Shown: positions 12,301 through 22,461 of the stretch, in pieces | Layout: every line of letters starts with the position of its first letter | Numbering within the stretch: the stretch's first letter is position 1 | NCBI RefSeq assembly: GCF_037975245.1 | Contig: NC_092562.1 | Location: 17,125,521 to 17,189,520, forward strand | Reading direction: 5' to 3' | DNA length: 64,000 nt | From: Apostichopus japonicus | Lineage: Eukaryota; Echinodermata; Holothuroidea; Aspidochirotida; Stichopodidae | Made by a program: the position numbers and the translations under genes | The notes under the pieces: model-generated | Told to the model about the DNA's origin: nothing | The model's input: the letters and a program-made list of their open reading frames with translations, nothing else | Database searches by the model: none

Positions 12301-15181
12301 ATTTCAAAGATAAACAAACACAAGGTCAGCTGAATTTTCCATGATGACATCATTCACAATGATGTTGCCAGATACATCATCCACAAAATATTACTAAAAT
12401 GTAAAATTAATAAATATATATTAAAACTAAAGTCCTCATCATAACTATCAAGTTCTTAGTTTTCGTTCCCCCCCTCAGGTGACTTACTCTATCTTCATCA
12501 TGCAAGATGCAACAAAGGATGTGGTTTTGAAGTACAGATTCAGAAATATTTCCTGCATTTTTTTGTACAGACACCAGAATATCCCTTTGACAGTACTTAG
12601 TCGTATAATGCACAGTCTCTCACTGGCTTCATATGCCTTTCTACATTTATGCACTGAAAACGACTGTTTCCTGACAAGTTTCCTGAAAGTGATCCCTTTT
12701 TTTTTCTTCAAAGACACATCAAATTCTCAATAGACAGTTTCTGGTTTTTATACACCTTACCTCGTGTTCTGTTATGTTGATCAACATCTCTGACTCCAGG
12801 AACTGCTCCAGTATGTACTTGGGTGCCATGTCACTCAGACTCTGAATCAAAATATCAGATATTAATATTACAAATGTATGCTAACACTGAAGAAGTGCAA
12901 AGTGTTATGATGCAGCATGTTACTTTAAAGGTTTGCTACGCTAATTGCTGTTATGCACGTCTTAATTGGTTAAGTATTATTATGCTAATTTGTAAACATA
13001 GAGCACAATCAGTGCAGTTTCAAGTTACGGTCGAGTATCCTCACCGAATGTTATATAAATTAGTTTGCAAGGAGTGGCTCGCTCTCTTCTCCCAGTGGCA
13101 CCAGCCTGTACGTCACGCCACGTCGAAACAACCATGAAGTCTGCCTAGCACTAACAAATCCGCACCTTCCGTTCCGGCCTTTCTTCACCATGCCAACCAA
13201 TCTGTGTGTGACTCTGCCTTAATTCCCTTTTGGAGACCACCATGTTCGTGTTTTCTTCTGGAACTATTATTTACCTTACATGGTCCTGTTCTCTTCCGGA
13301 ACTGTTATTTACTTAAAGCACCTTCCTCAAGCTTCCAGACACACCCGCCCTGTCACTTGAGCGAACACCAACTTCCCTTGGATGTGACACCCTGACGAGC
13401 CCAGCGGTAGCCGAGGTACCTTCGCGCATTAACCTAACTTTAAGTATACCGGTATGTAATGCATTTATGTTAAGTTACATGTTTTTACCAAGAGACACAG
13501 ATTAAATTCATTTTAAAGACAATACCTCTCTATTCTCCTTTATTGTGTTCGTTTCCCAAACCATAATATCTGAACTTCGTAGATTACATTTCATTAAATA
13601 TAAGCTTAAAAAGCCTCCGCTTTTTGCTAAATAGAATTGGCAGCACTAACTATAATGAATTGTAACTGTTAATTCTTATCTTTCTCTGATGAACTGGCTG
13701 CAAATGTTCGTAAAATGCACGACATTGAAGAGAAAATAGTTATGCATTTATCTTTGAACTACATCAGGGCTATATAAATATTCATAATTACCACAATCTA
13801 CATAAACCTTATTATCACACTTAGACTCAATTCCAGTTAGGATATTATCCTTTAGGAAATGCATTTTCATGAACGAAAGAACACACTACTTCCTACGCAC
13901 ATAATATATATCTAACGCAAACAAGAACGTTTCCTATGGATATATCCTAGCTATGGAGTGTGGATAATAGGGTGCTACATGAGTGAATGTAATAATCCAT
14001 ACAACCTCTCGCTCTGATTTACTTATAACAAAGCCTCTATACTGAACAGATTGGGGTGTACTACAGAAAGCAATGAGCAACTATTGAATAAATGTGTAGG
14101 TTTATGCAATTTTAAGGGGCATCGTCTGTATGTACCTATATTCCTACTACCATGTAAGTCATAGGAGCTCGTACTACAAGTCTCAGGGAAAATGATTCAC
14201 TGCTCAAATTTTGTTTAGCAGTTTTGAACGATCTGAACGTTCCTTTGCAAAATACTAATTTCTGTCTGTGTACAAAAACTGCTATACATCTTTGCACAGT
14301 TTGCATAGCAATTGGGACCATTCTGCAGGGCATTTGCGATGCGATATAGGATAACTATTCCCCGAGTCTGGTGGCGTGTTCCAGTACAACTGACAACAAT
14401 CGGCTGCTTCTGTGCTTTGAGTCCCAGTATCGTTAATGGAAAACTAAAGCCACAGACGTGAGACTCACCTGTTTGGCAGAGGGGGTCATACCACTCTGTA
14501 CAATGATGATGGCTCGACTGATATTCTCATCTTGCATCTGGGTACAATAGCTGTGTCAGAAGAGGAAAGGAGAAGGGAGGGAATGGAAGAATCTGCCATT
14601 AGTATTTGTCAAAATTAGATACCAAACTACAACTAAAACTCAAGTGACTTTTGTCAAATCCAGATACTTGTAAGTTCAATTGAGACAAATTTGGTGGTAC
14701 CACGATTCAATGTTACATGGGAGGATGTACTGTTAGCAATTCAAAAGCGAGAAATCATTACCCGAGAACATGAAAATGATACGTGAATTGTTAAATTTAG
14801 ACGTAAGGATCAAACGAAACAGGAAAAATTATGCTAAACATAGTCGTAGGCAGTATTTTAGTTTATAAATAAAAACAATGTTACAAACTAATCGGGAGAA
14901 AGAAAATGATTGCAACCTCACAGATCTCATAACATGATGGCTATCCATATTATGTGCGAATATTAAACCGATTTGGCCAATATGATGCGACAATCAAAAG
15001 AGAGTGAGCTCCTTTAAGTGATATCATAACTCTTACTGCTTGATTGTCTTGATGGCTACTTTGGGCTCTTCTGGAAAAAACACAAACATCTGATCGGTTG
15101 GGTCATCGTTGTGAGCTACCAGGATGGTCAGATCCTTTCTGCTTGGTCGACCATCACTGAAGATAAAAGCAAAGACAAAAA

Positions 15182-15213
<32 letters not shown>

Positions 15214-17735
15214 GAGATTTCAGATTTCACATAGTTGTGCCATAATATGAAAAGTGAAAATGAGGTCATATGTTTATTGATGACATAATGCAAATTATTG
15301 CTACTTTCGCCTTTAAATTCAAACAGTAAATAGAAATGACTCGAAACAATTCTGAAAACAGAATCTACTTCCTAGTGGCAGATTGGCCACCATATCTGTT
15401 ATTCATATCAAATTACCAATTGCCTTTAACTACACTGAAACTATGAAGAATGAGCGCTCATTTTAGTGATATGAAAGCTACGAAAACATACCTAACTCTA
15501 TAAAACTAAATGAGAAAAAAAATACTGCCACTTAGGTGGCTAAGTTTTCCAATTACTAGATGACTCAATGAGTGAAAATGGTACAGGCATGTGCAAGATC
15601 ATGTTTACAGTAGAGGGCCTATTGATGTGACCACTGACCTATTTCATTCAAATAGGCCTATATCCATATTGCAAATTTCCAACAAGCATTGAAAAATGTT
15701 TCCTCCACCATTTTGAAAGTACAGAAAATGTCATTTATCATCAATTATCGTTTGAGGTTAGGCCTAGTATTATAAAATAACAACATATGAGTATGGTTCA
15801 TTGCACAAAACACTCAGTGACTCATACTGCACAGTGCATCTTATGTATACTTAATTTTAACAGCATAATCTGCATTGAGAGTTACAAGTGGTTACTGACT
15901 TACTGTTTGTGAGTCGTAAAAAGGAAAATAACTTACGATAGCCAATTATAATTTTAATATGTTACTGAACAGACTAAAATGCATGTAAAGAGAGGTTTTC
16001 TTGTTTGTGGCACTATTCCTTTTAAATTTTTGTGACGTTTTTAATAAATTACTTTTATTATTAATATTTTTCTTTGGGGGGGGGGAGTGCTGGCAAGTAC
16101 ATTGTCGCTAACAATAACATAAATTTGTAAACATTACCTTGGTTTATCCCCGTACTGCTCCTTAAACTGATCAAGCGTTTGGTCCAATTCATCTTGGGTG
16201 ACCAGATATTCCCTGTCGTGGCATAACTGGAAAAAAAAATAACAGAACATAAAGCATACAATAGCTCAATTTCTATGAATAAAGTTCAGTTAATGTGTCC
16301 AGGTATCTAACTGATGTTACTGAACATCCACAGGTTTAAAGCAGCATTGTTACAGTACTAACGCAGGATTATGCGTCCGGTACGCAATGTTTTGGCCAGG
16401 GTCGCAAAGTCGTCAAACTGCTTGCATCGTACGGACGCAAACTTTTTTTGAGAAACAACCCTTAGTACACCCTCACAAATAGGTCAATGGAAAAAATAAC
16501 AAAACACATTTTTGAATGAACATCTTTCATTATTTCTTTCAAAAAACCACAACTTCTTCTGACAAGAACCAAAATTTCTCCCAATCCAACAGATAATTGA
16601 ATTTGTTTGAAAATAAATATATCATAACAATCAACCTCAAGGCACAGGGTTTACAACTCATTACAGAGATTTTCATGCTAAAAATAAACAATTATGCTTT
16701 TCCAAAATTCCCGTGATTTGATTGGCTAATAGTCCCTATCCATTATCTGGAACATCTTGCATCTGTAGTGCAAAGTATTTCACAATGTACAATTACTTGC
16801 AACATTACTTTCCCCTGTGTAGAGATAACGAAGTTTGTTGTATAGGCTATCATATGTGTGCACTCCTTGCCGCATACCATCCTACGTAACATTTGACAAC
16901 AATCACTCTTGGTACAAAGATGCAATTGAATTGTTTCTGAGACTATCACATAATATTTGAATCATTGCTATAATCAGAAAATGTTATGAGTTGAGACAAT
17001 CTATGAATTTTGTTGGAAGCTAACATCTCTGATCCTGAAAAGGATATTACATGTATCTCAGTATGTTTCTTCTCTCTGCATTGATAGTTGCTAATGTGAA
17101 ATGGGCATTGATACCAGTTGTTTCTGTTGCAATTTTGTACGCAAATTTGTACGCAGTCCAATTGACCACGTGCTTCAGTAAATTTCTTTGGTGCAGCATT
17201 CGTGTGTAAATTACTGTGCATTGTCAAAAGTAGACATTGAAGTTTGATTATTTTAATCCACATTACGTAAAAATCTATTCACATAGGCCTATTGTAATTT
17301 TCGTAGAGATGGTTGTTTGCAAAGAACCTAGCCTAGGATAAATGTTGGATCAGGTTTTGAGGATTTGCGGTTGTGTAGTTGAAAATGAAGTTCGAAGAGG
17401 ACATGGGAAGTCCTCAAGTGCTAATTGTTGTTACGTTTCTGTCAAAGACAAGCAGTAAATAAAAGAAGAGCAAACATTTTAAAATCAAAGATAGACAAAG
17501 TTTTGACATAACTGTTCTTTAAACGAGTCATGAAAGCATTGCACAGCCTGATACTGAGTACAATGTGACTGAAAGGATAGGCTAGGCATCACGGGGATAC
17601 GTCCACTGTTATTGTTAAGGCAATGAATACTGTACTATACCAATGTTAGGCTAAGTTAGTAATAGTAGTGAGATTCACCTGCATGACGGTCTTTCTAACA
17701 CGCCAGAGTTTGTAAGTCTCTGCCTCGTCGTCCAT
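6242..17735 (-). CDS. POLR2E: RPABC1/RPB5, subunit shared by RNA polymerases I, II and III (eight exons)
   Basis: RPB5 is a core subunit of all three nuclear RNA polymerases and forms part of the lower jaw near the downstream DNA. Coding exons on the minus strand are 17735-17679, 16226-16138, 15156-15037, 14550-14469, 12841-12761, 11637-11579, 8248-8170 and 6307-6242. They total 633 bases, giving 210 residues plus TGA, the human length. All seven introns are GT-AG and all junctions keep frame (intron phases 0, 2, 2, 0, 0, 2, 0). The N-terminal jaw domain carries [20 protein letters not shown] (about residues 62-81). The C-terminal assembly domain carries [15 protein letters not shown] and ends [10 protein letters not shown]; both blocks are near-identical to animal RPB5. 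No frame break or missing conserved block is seen. Identity comes from family recognition; the start is the ATG opening [11 protein letters not shown], as in other animals. Confidence 0.97.
6308..8169 (-). other. POLR2E intron 7
   Basis: 1862 bp, phase 0, GT-AG. AT-rich; no embedded gene or recognisable mobile element seen. Confidence 0.85.
8170..8248 (-). CDS. POLR2E: POLR2E exon 7
   Basis: 79 bp completing the Tyr-163 codon and encoding residues 164-189, including [20 protein letters not shown]. The acceptor is ATACCAG and the donor CAG|GTAAGT. Confidence 0.95.
8249..11578 (-). other. POLR2E intron 6
   Basis: 3330 bp, phase 2, the largest intron. It contains A-rich runs near 8408 and 8494 and a short inverted repeat with GACAACC at 9603 and GGTTGTC ending near 9638. 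A plus-strand open frame at 10843-11178 has no family resemblance. Confidence 0.85.
11579..11637 (-). CDS. POLR2E: POLR2E exon 6
   Basis: 59 bp encoding residues 144-162, [19 protein letters not shown], plus two bases of the Tyr-163 codon. The acceptor is CCTTACAG. The donor ATA|GTATCC is weaker than consensus but is the only one that keeps frame with exon 7. Confidence 0.93.
11638..12760 (-). other. POLR2E intron 5
   Basis: 1123 bp, phase 0. No gene or repeat recognised. Confidence 0.85.
12761..12841 (-). CDS. POLR2E: POLR2E exon 5
   Basis: 81 bp encoding residues 117-143, starting [15 protein letters not shown] and ending INITEHE. Both flanking introns are phase 0. The acceptor is GATTCAG and the donor GAG|GTAAGG. 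Confidence 0.95.
12842..14468 (-). other. POLR2E intron 4, with a possible solo LTR
   Basis: 1627 bp, phase 0. The part from about 12903 to 13563 is GC-richer and has an LTR-like arrangement, described under findings; the rest is AT-rich and featureless. Confidence 0.85.
14469..14550 (-). CDS. POLR2E: POLR2E exon 4
   Basis: 82 bp encoding the last base of codon 89 to residue 116, containing [20 protein letters not shown] and SAKQ. The acceptor is GACACAG and the donor CAG|GTGAGT. Confidence 0.95.
14551..15036 (-). other. POLR2E intron 3
   Basis: 486 bp, phase 2, no internal feature recognised. Confidence 0.85.
15037..15156 (-). CDS. POLR2E: POLR2E exon 3
   Basis: 120 bp encoding the end of codon 49 to two bases of codon 89. 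It contains the hallmark [20 protein letters not shown]. The acceptor TTCAG lies about 20 bp downstream of a 28-base T run (minus strand); the donor is CA|GTAAGA. Confidence 0.95.
15157..16137 (-). other. POLR2E intron 2
   Basis: 981 bp, phase 2. A 28-base A run at 15177-15204 (T run in the transcript) lies next to the exon 3 acceptor, and a G run of about 11 bases lies near 16076. Nothing else recognised. Confidence 0.85.
15177..15204 (-). repeat. Mononucleotide A/T run of 28 bases at the exon 3 acceptor
   Basis: On the gene's strand this is an uninterrupted T28 followed by a purine-rich spacer and TTATCTTCAG at the acceptor. It can act as an extended polypyrimidine tract. It could also be the tail relic of a retroposed sequence, but no body is recognisable. 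Its length is likely to vary between individuals. Confidence 0.8.
16138..16226 (-). CDS. POLR2E: POLR2E exon 2
   Basis: 89 bp encoding residues 20-48 plus two bases of codon 49; it begins [18 protein letters not shown]. The acceptor is a run of T followed by CCAG and the donor is AAG|GTAATG. Confidence 0.95.
16227..17678 (-). other. POLR2E intron 1
   Basis: 1452 bp, phase 0. It contains an imperfect inverted repeat at 16372-16439; otherwise no feature recognised. Confidence 0.85.
16372..16439. repeat. Imperfect inverted repeat
   Basis: The left arm TGCGTCCGGTACG (16372-16384) is complementary to the right arm CGTACGGACGCA (16428-16439) with one bulged base, separated by about 43 bp. It could form a hairpin or be a small MITE relic; no target-site duplication was established. 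Confidence 0.6.
17679..17735 (-). CDS. POLR2E: POLR2E exon 1 (coding part)
   Basis: Encodes residues 1-19, [19 protein letters not shown], and ends in a donor CAG|GTGAAT. Intron 1 follows in phase 0. The 5' UTR continues upstream for an unknown distance. Confidence 0.95.
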
Positions 17736-17965
17736 TTTCTCGATATGTTTTTACTTTCGTGTTTCTTTTTTTGGTACTTTTTCTAATTTTATAGAACCGA
17801 ACCAGTATTAATAATGTTGAGCAAAGTTCGTGAAACACGATCTTTGTACGCACGCCACTGACCAACCTGAAACTAGCTATCCCAGGATTCATTCTCGGAT
17901 TCATCCCAGGATTCATCCCAGGATTCATCACATGATTCATACCAGTGTTCAAACTTATCACAAGG
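17736..17965 (-). promoter_or_regulatory. POLR2E upstream region
   Basis: About 230 bp between the POLR2E start codon and the 3' end of a LINE copy. It should hold the 5' UTR and at least part of the promoter. I see no convincing TATA box at a plausible position. The LINE and the minisatellite limit the unique upstream DNA to about 145 bp. Confidence 0.4.
17881..17940. repeat. 12-bp minisatellite, five copies
   Basis: Five consecutive 12-bp units with the core GGATTCAT and a variable four-base part (CCCA, TCTC, CCCA, CCCA, CACA-like). It lies 146-205 bp upstream of the POLR2E ATG. Reading it on the minus strand as M-N-P-G repeats has no coding support. Confidence 0.85.
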
Positions 17966-18024
17966 TTTGTATTTGTATATTTATTTGTTTCATCACAATT
18001 TACAGTGTGATGGGAAGTGTCCTA

Positions 18025-18043
18025 TAAAGCCTGCAAGGCTTTA
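18025..18043 (-). other. 3'-UTR hairpin of LINE copy 1
   Basis: TAAAGCC and GGCTTTA form a perfect 7-bp stem around a 5-base loop, about 60 bp from the 3' end of the copy. Stem-loops near the 3' end are a known template-recognition element in L2/CR1-type LINEs. Copy 2 keeps only a degraded version. Confidence 0.55.
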
Positions 18044-18248
18044 CAAAGTAGGAGACTCCCCAAAAAGAAAAAAAAGAAGAAAAACTTAAGAATAGAAAAA
18101 GAAAATTTAATAGTAGCATCTACAATGATGAAATAATCGTATTGACGCTAATTGAAATTAATAATCTTAATAAACAATCCTAACAATCTTTATAATGATC
18201 TTAATCGCAAACACACACAAGAATAAATCCATCAATAGTGAGAAATAA

Positions 18249-19737
18249 TTACAGTTTGGAGATTCCTTTTGAAACAGAGTAAGAAGGCTTATTCTTAACA
18301 TTATCCTGGAGATTATTCCACGTTTTTATAGCACGAATACGAGGATTAAAAGAACTTATAGTACTTCGTTGGGATAAAACATTTGCGTTATTACAATGGC
18401 GTGTTTGATGGTTGTGGATTAGTCTATTACTATATATAAAATCTTTAAAAGCCTCGGGTAGCAATCCATTCCATGCTTTATATGCAAATGTTGCAAGCTG
18501 GACTCTTATAATATCATTTAGTTTTAACAAATTTAATCTTTTGTATAATGGGCTAGTATAATCACGTAGTGCAGCATGTGATATATGGCGGATAGCTTTC
18601 TCCTGGAGGACACATAGGTGATTAAGATTTGTAGAATAGGTTCCTGACCAAATTGTCGTGCAATAAGTTAATTGGGTTAAAATCAGAGTTATATAAAGTG
18701 TTCTGAGTATATTTGGAGGCAAATAATTTTTTAATTTGCATGTAATACCAGTATTTCTAGCCACTCTATTACAGACTGCTGATATATGATCACGCCACGA
18801 AAGTTTATTGTCTATGTACACCCAAGAACTTAGTAGTGTTAACCCGATTTATAATTTTATCATTCATGGTAATATTGTGATCCCATCTGAATGAGTGACT
18901 AGCATTAAACACCATATAATTAGTTTTTTCTTTATTAAGAGATACTTTGTTTCCTGCAAACTAGCTGGAAAATTTAGTTAGTTCAATAGAAACAGTTTTG
19001 TGTGATGAGAGTAGATTTTGGGAATCGAAGAAAATATTTGTGTCGTCGGCAAATAATATTGTTTTAGCAATATCGGAGACATTAACGATATCATTGACAT
19101 AAATGATAAATAGTGTAATGGACCTAGTATAGAACCCTGAGGAACTCCGCAAGCGATTTTAGCAAGTTCAGATTTAGAATTTTTATATAAAGTGTACTGG
19201 TATCTGTGAAAGATAACTATCTAGCCAATTTAGGGTTGTTCCTCTGATACCACGAAAGATAATTTACTTAGTAATATTTTGTGATCGATGGTGTCAAAAG
19301 CTTTGGATAGGTCGAGAAATACGCCTACACAGGTATTATTCTTATCAAGACTATTATAAATATTGTTGTCTGCATCTGCTAAAGCTAGTTCTGTAGAATG
19401 GTCAGGACGAAATCCGTAATGCTCGTTATTAAGAATATTATATTTACATAGAAAACTGTATATACGATTAAACATTAATCGTTCAATAATTTTTGAAAAG
19501 ACTGACAATAAAGATATAGGGCGGTAATTCGCAAAATGACTGGGGTCTCCTTTTTTTAAAGATTGGTTTTACCTTTGCTATTTTAAGTTTATCCGGAAAA
19601 ATGCCGGTGTTAAAAGAAATATTGTAGAGATGAGTTAAAGGCTTTACAATGTATGGGATAACTTGTATGATAATACCTGGCTTAAAGTCATCATAGCCTG
19701 CTGCTTTGTTTGGTTTCACATTTGTGTGAGCAACTAT
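18249..19737 (-). pseudogene. Reverse transcriptase pseudogene of LINE copy 1
   Basis: Fragments in different frames run from KPNKAAGYDD (near 19719) through KAFDTIDHK, GVPQGSILGP, YVNDIV and LFADDTNIFF (ADD codons near 19042-19047) to a C-terminal part ending at 18249. At least four frame changes are needed to join them: near 19550, 19240, 19120 and 18825. The catalytic Asp pair is still encoded, but the copy cannot make one protein. The conserved C-terminal part has RTLYITLILTQLTYCTTIWS and LATFAYKAWNGLLPE, as in L2/CR1/jockey ORF2 proteins. Confidence 0.88.
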
Positions 19738-21338
19738 TTGATTTGATTTGATTGATTAATTTATTTGTTTTTCACGTGTAAATTTACAGTGTGAAGGAAA
19801 TCTTCCATAATGCGTACAACAGCTTAACAAAGTAGAAGACTCCCTGTATTAAGGAAAGAAGAAAAGTATTTACATAACAATACAAAATAGAATAATTAGA
19901 CAATCAATGAATACTATATATGGTGATAATATTTACGATAATGATTTGTTATCGTGCAAATGAATGGGTGACTTATTAATATCTGGATATAACGTCTTTG
20001 GGTAGATGCTTTTTGAATATTTTACTGGATACTTTGGTTTTGAAACTCTCTGTTATGGAATTCCATGTCTTTATTGCACGATTTCTTAGACGAAGCCTTC
20101 CAATTGATGTTTTATAAGAAAAGTAATGTGCATTATCAGCATTCCGTGTGTTGTGGTGCTGTATCACAATGTTACTAGTTAAAAAATCATGAAATGTGTT
20201 TGGCAATAAACCATTCCAAGCCTTATATGCAAACGTGGCAAGATTTACACGAAAAATGTCGGTAACTTTTAATAAGTTGAGATTCTTGAAAAGTTGATTT
20301 GTGTGTTCACGAGGTGCAACACGTGAAATGTGGCGCATGGCTTTCTTTTGGAGAATAATAAGAGGATGAAGATTGGTTTCTGGCGTGCCAGACCAGATAA
20401 TTGAACAATATGAGATGTGTGGAACGACCAAAGTTTGGTAGAGAGTCTTTAATATGCGCTCTGGTAGGAGAAATTTCAACTTTGATAAAATCCCAACGCT
20501 TTTCGCTGCTTTCCTGCATACTGTAGAAATGTGCTCATGCCACGAAAGCTAATTATCGATATATACACCTAAAAACTTAGTAGTATAAACTTGTTTTAGA
20601 ATTATACCACCCATGGTGATATCTTTATCCCAGCTAAAATTTCTGGAAGTATTAAACGCAATATAATTAGTTTTGCCAATATTAAGTGATAGTTTATTGG
20701 CAGAAAACCAGTTATTAAATTTACTTAGTTCATTAGAAATTTGAATGTGGAATGAATTTGCATTTATATCTGAATCGAAGAAAATACTTGTATCATCAGC
20801 AAATAATGTTATGTTTGCAAATTTAGAAATTTGGCAGATGTCATTGACATATAAAATGAACAGCAATGGGCCTAAAATTGAACCCCGTGGGACACCGCAT
20901 TGAATTTCTGCAATACGAGAAGTAGAGCTTTTGTAAGAGGTATATTGATAACGATTTGTAATATAACTGTCTATCCAATTCAGTGTTGTTCCTCTAATAC
21001 CGTAGTGGTGCAATTTACTCATTAAGATCACATGATCAATAGTGTCGAAAGCCTTTGAAAGGTCTAGAAATACACCAATGCAAGTTTTATTGTTATCTAA
21101 GCTGCTGGATAATTTGTCAATAGCATCTGCCAATGCAAGTTCAGTAGAGTGATCTGTTCTAAAACCATACTGCTGATGACATAGAATATCATGCTTGTTA
21201 AGAAAATTAAAAATACGATTAAACATAAGCCTTTTTAATTATTTTAGAAAAGCACGACAACAATGATATAGGCCGGTAATTTTCGTAATTATCTTTGTCA
21301 ACCTTTTTATACACAAATTGTTTGAAAAGACAAACCTT
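19738..21338 (-). mobile_element. 5'-truncated jockey-superfamily (L2/CR1-like) LINE, copy 2
   Basis: Same family and orientation as copy 1. The 3' end (near 19738) is a short AATCA/AAAT-type tandem tail, as L2/CR1-type elements usually have in place of poly(A). The body covers reverse transcriptase and C-terminal region only. The 5' side stops at about 21338, exactly where array A begins, so the array boundary or an older truncation removed the endonuclease and ORF1. Confidence 0.85.
19976..21336 (-). pseudogene. Reverse transcriptase of LINE copy 2, nearly intact but broken
   Basis: The main frame starts at 21226 (MFNRIFNFLNKHD) and carries LDLSKAFDTIDH, CGVPRGSILGPLLFILYVND and LFADDTSIFF (ADD codons at 20792-20797), then TKFLGVYIDN. 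A single in-frame TAG (20549-20551) interrupts it, after which the same frame runs on to 19976 through LSWHEH, YCSIIWSG and ATFAYKAWNGLLPN. Upstream of 21226 the NYRPISLLSCFSKII motif is present, but one extra base near 21230 shifts it out of frame. It has far fewer lesions than copy 1, so it is the younger or less decayed insertion. Confidence 0.88.
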
Positions 21339-21703
21339 ACGGAACTTTAAGTATTAGAAACGAACATAGATTTATATCAACTGCTGTCATGGCGCGGTTG
21401 GTTATGCTCTGTACCTCGAGAGCGTGACGTATTTTGGATGGCGGGCTCGAGACCAGGCTAGCGCAGTTTGCTTTTGCCGCGATCTTATACGGTCTCTGGA
21501 ACTTTAAGTATTAGAAACGAACATAGATTTATATCAACTGCTGTCATGGCGCGGTTGGTTATGCTCTGTACCTCGAGAGCGTGACGTATTTTGGATCGCG
21601 GGCTCGAGACCAGGCCAACGCAGTTTGCTTTTGCCGCGATCTTATACGGTCTCTGGAACTTTAAGTATTAGAAACGAACATAGATTTATATCTTCTGCTG
21701 TCG

Positions 21704-21768
21704 TGGCGCGGTTGGTTGTGCTCTGTACCTCGAGAGCGTGACGTATTTTGGATCGCGGGCTCGAAACC
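21704..21768 (+). promoter_or_regulatory. Representative array A A-box/B-box pair
   Basis: The A-box-like TGGCGCGGTTGG at 21704-21715 fits the tRNA D-arm consensus, and GCGC/GTGC could pair as a D stem. The B-box-like GGCTCGAAACC at 21758-21768 has C in place of the second T of TTC. A TTTT lies between the boxes, which would weaken RNA polymerase III transcription. Promoter activity is inferred only. Confidence 0.4.
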
Positions 21769-22461
21769 AGGCCAGCGCAGTTTGCTTTTGCCGCGATCTT
21801 ATACGGTCTCTGGAACTTTAAGTATTAGAAACGAACATAGATTTATATCAAATGCTGTCGTGGCGCGGTTGGTTGCGCTCTGTACCTCGAGAGCGTGACG
21901 TATTTTGGATCGCGGGCTCGAAACCAGGCCAGCGCAGTGTGCTTTTGCCGCGATCTTATACGGTCTCTGGAACTTTAAGTATTAGAAACGAACATAGATT
22001 TATATCTTCTGCTGTCGTGGCGCGGTTGGTTGTGCTCTGTACCTCGAGAGCGTGACGTATTTTGGATCGCGGGCTCGAAACCAGGCCAGCGCAGTTTGCT
22101 TTTGCCGCGATCTTATACGGTCTCTGGAACTTTAAGTATTAGAAACGAACATAGATTTATATCAACTGCTGTCGTGGCGCGGTTGGTTGTGCTCTGTACC
22201 TCAAGAGCGTGACGTATTTTGGAACGCGGGCTCGGGACCAGGCCAGCGCAGTTTGCTTTTGCCGCGACCTTATACGGTCTCTAGAACTTTAAGTATTAGA
22301 AACGAACATAGATTTATATCTTCTGCTGTCGTGGCGCGGTTGGTTGTGCTCTGTACCTCGAGAGCGTGACGTATTTTGGATCGCGGGCTCGAGACCAGGC
22401 TAGCGCAGTTTGCTTTTGCCGCGATCTTATACGGTCTCTGGTACTTTAAGTATTAGAAACG

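Larger units (their letters stand above)
17966..19737 (-). mobile_element. 5'-truncated jockey-superfamily (L2/CR1-like) LINE, copy 1
   Basis: A non-LTR retrotransposon relic on the minus strand. It keeps most of the reverse transcriptase domain, the downstream thumb/C-terminal region and a 3' UTR. The 3' end shares with copy 2 the blocks ATTTATTTGTTT, TTTACAGTGTGA and ACAAAGTAG, so the two copies belong to one family. The 5' part of ORF2 (endonuclease) and any ORF1 are missing. Copy 2 abuts the truncated 5' end, so it either inserted into copy 1 or the two lie head to tail. Confidence 0.85.

Noticed and set aside
17695-17961. Minus-strand 88-residue frame with M-N-P-G repeats
   Set aside because: It reads the 12-bp minisatellite and then overlaps the true POLR2E start in a different frame.
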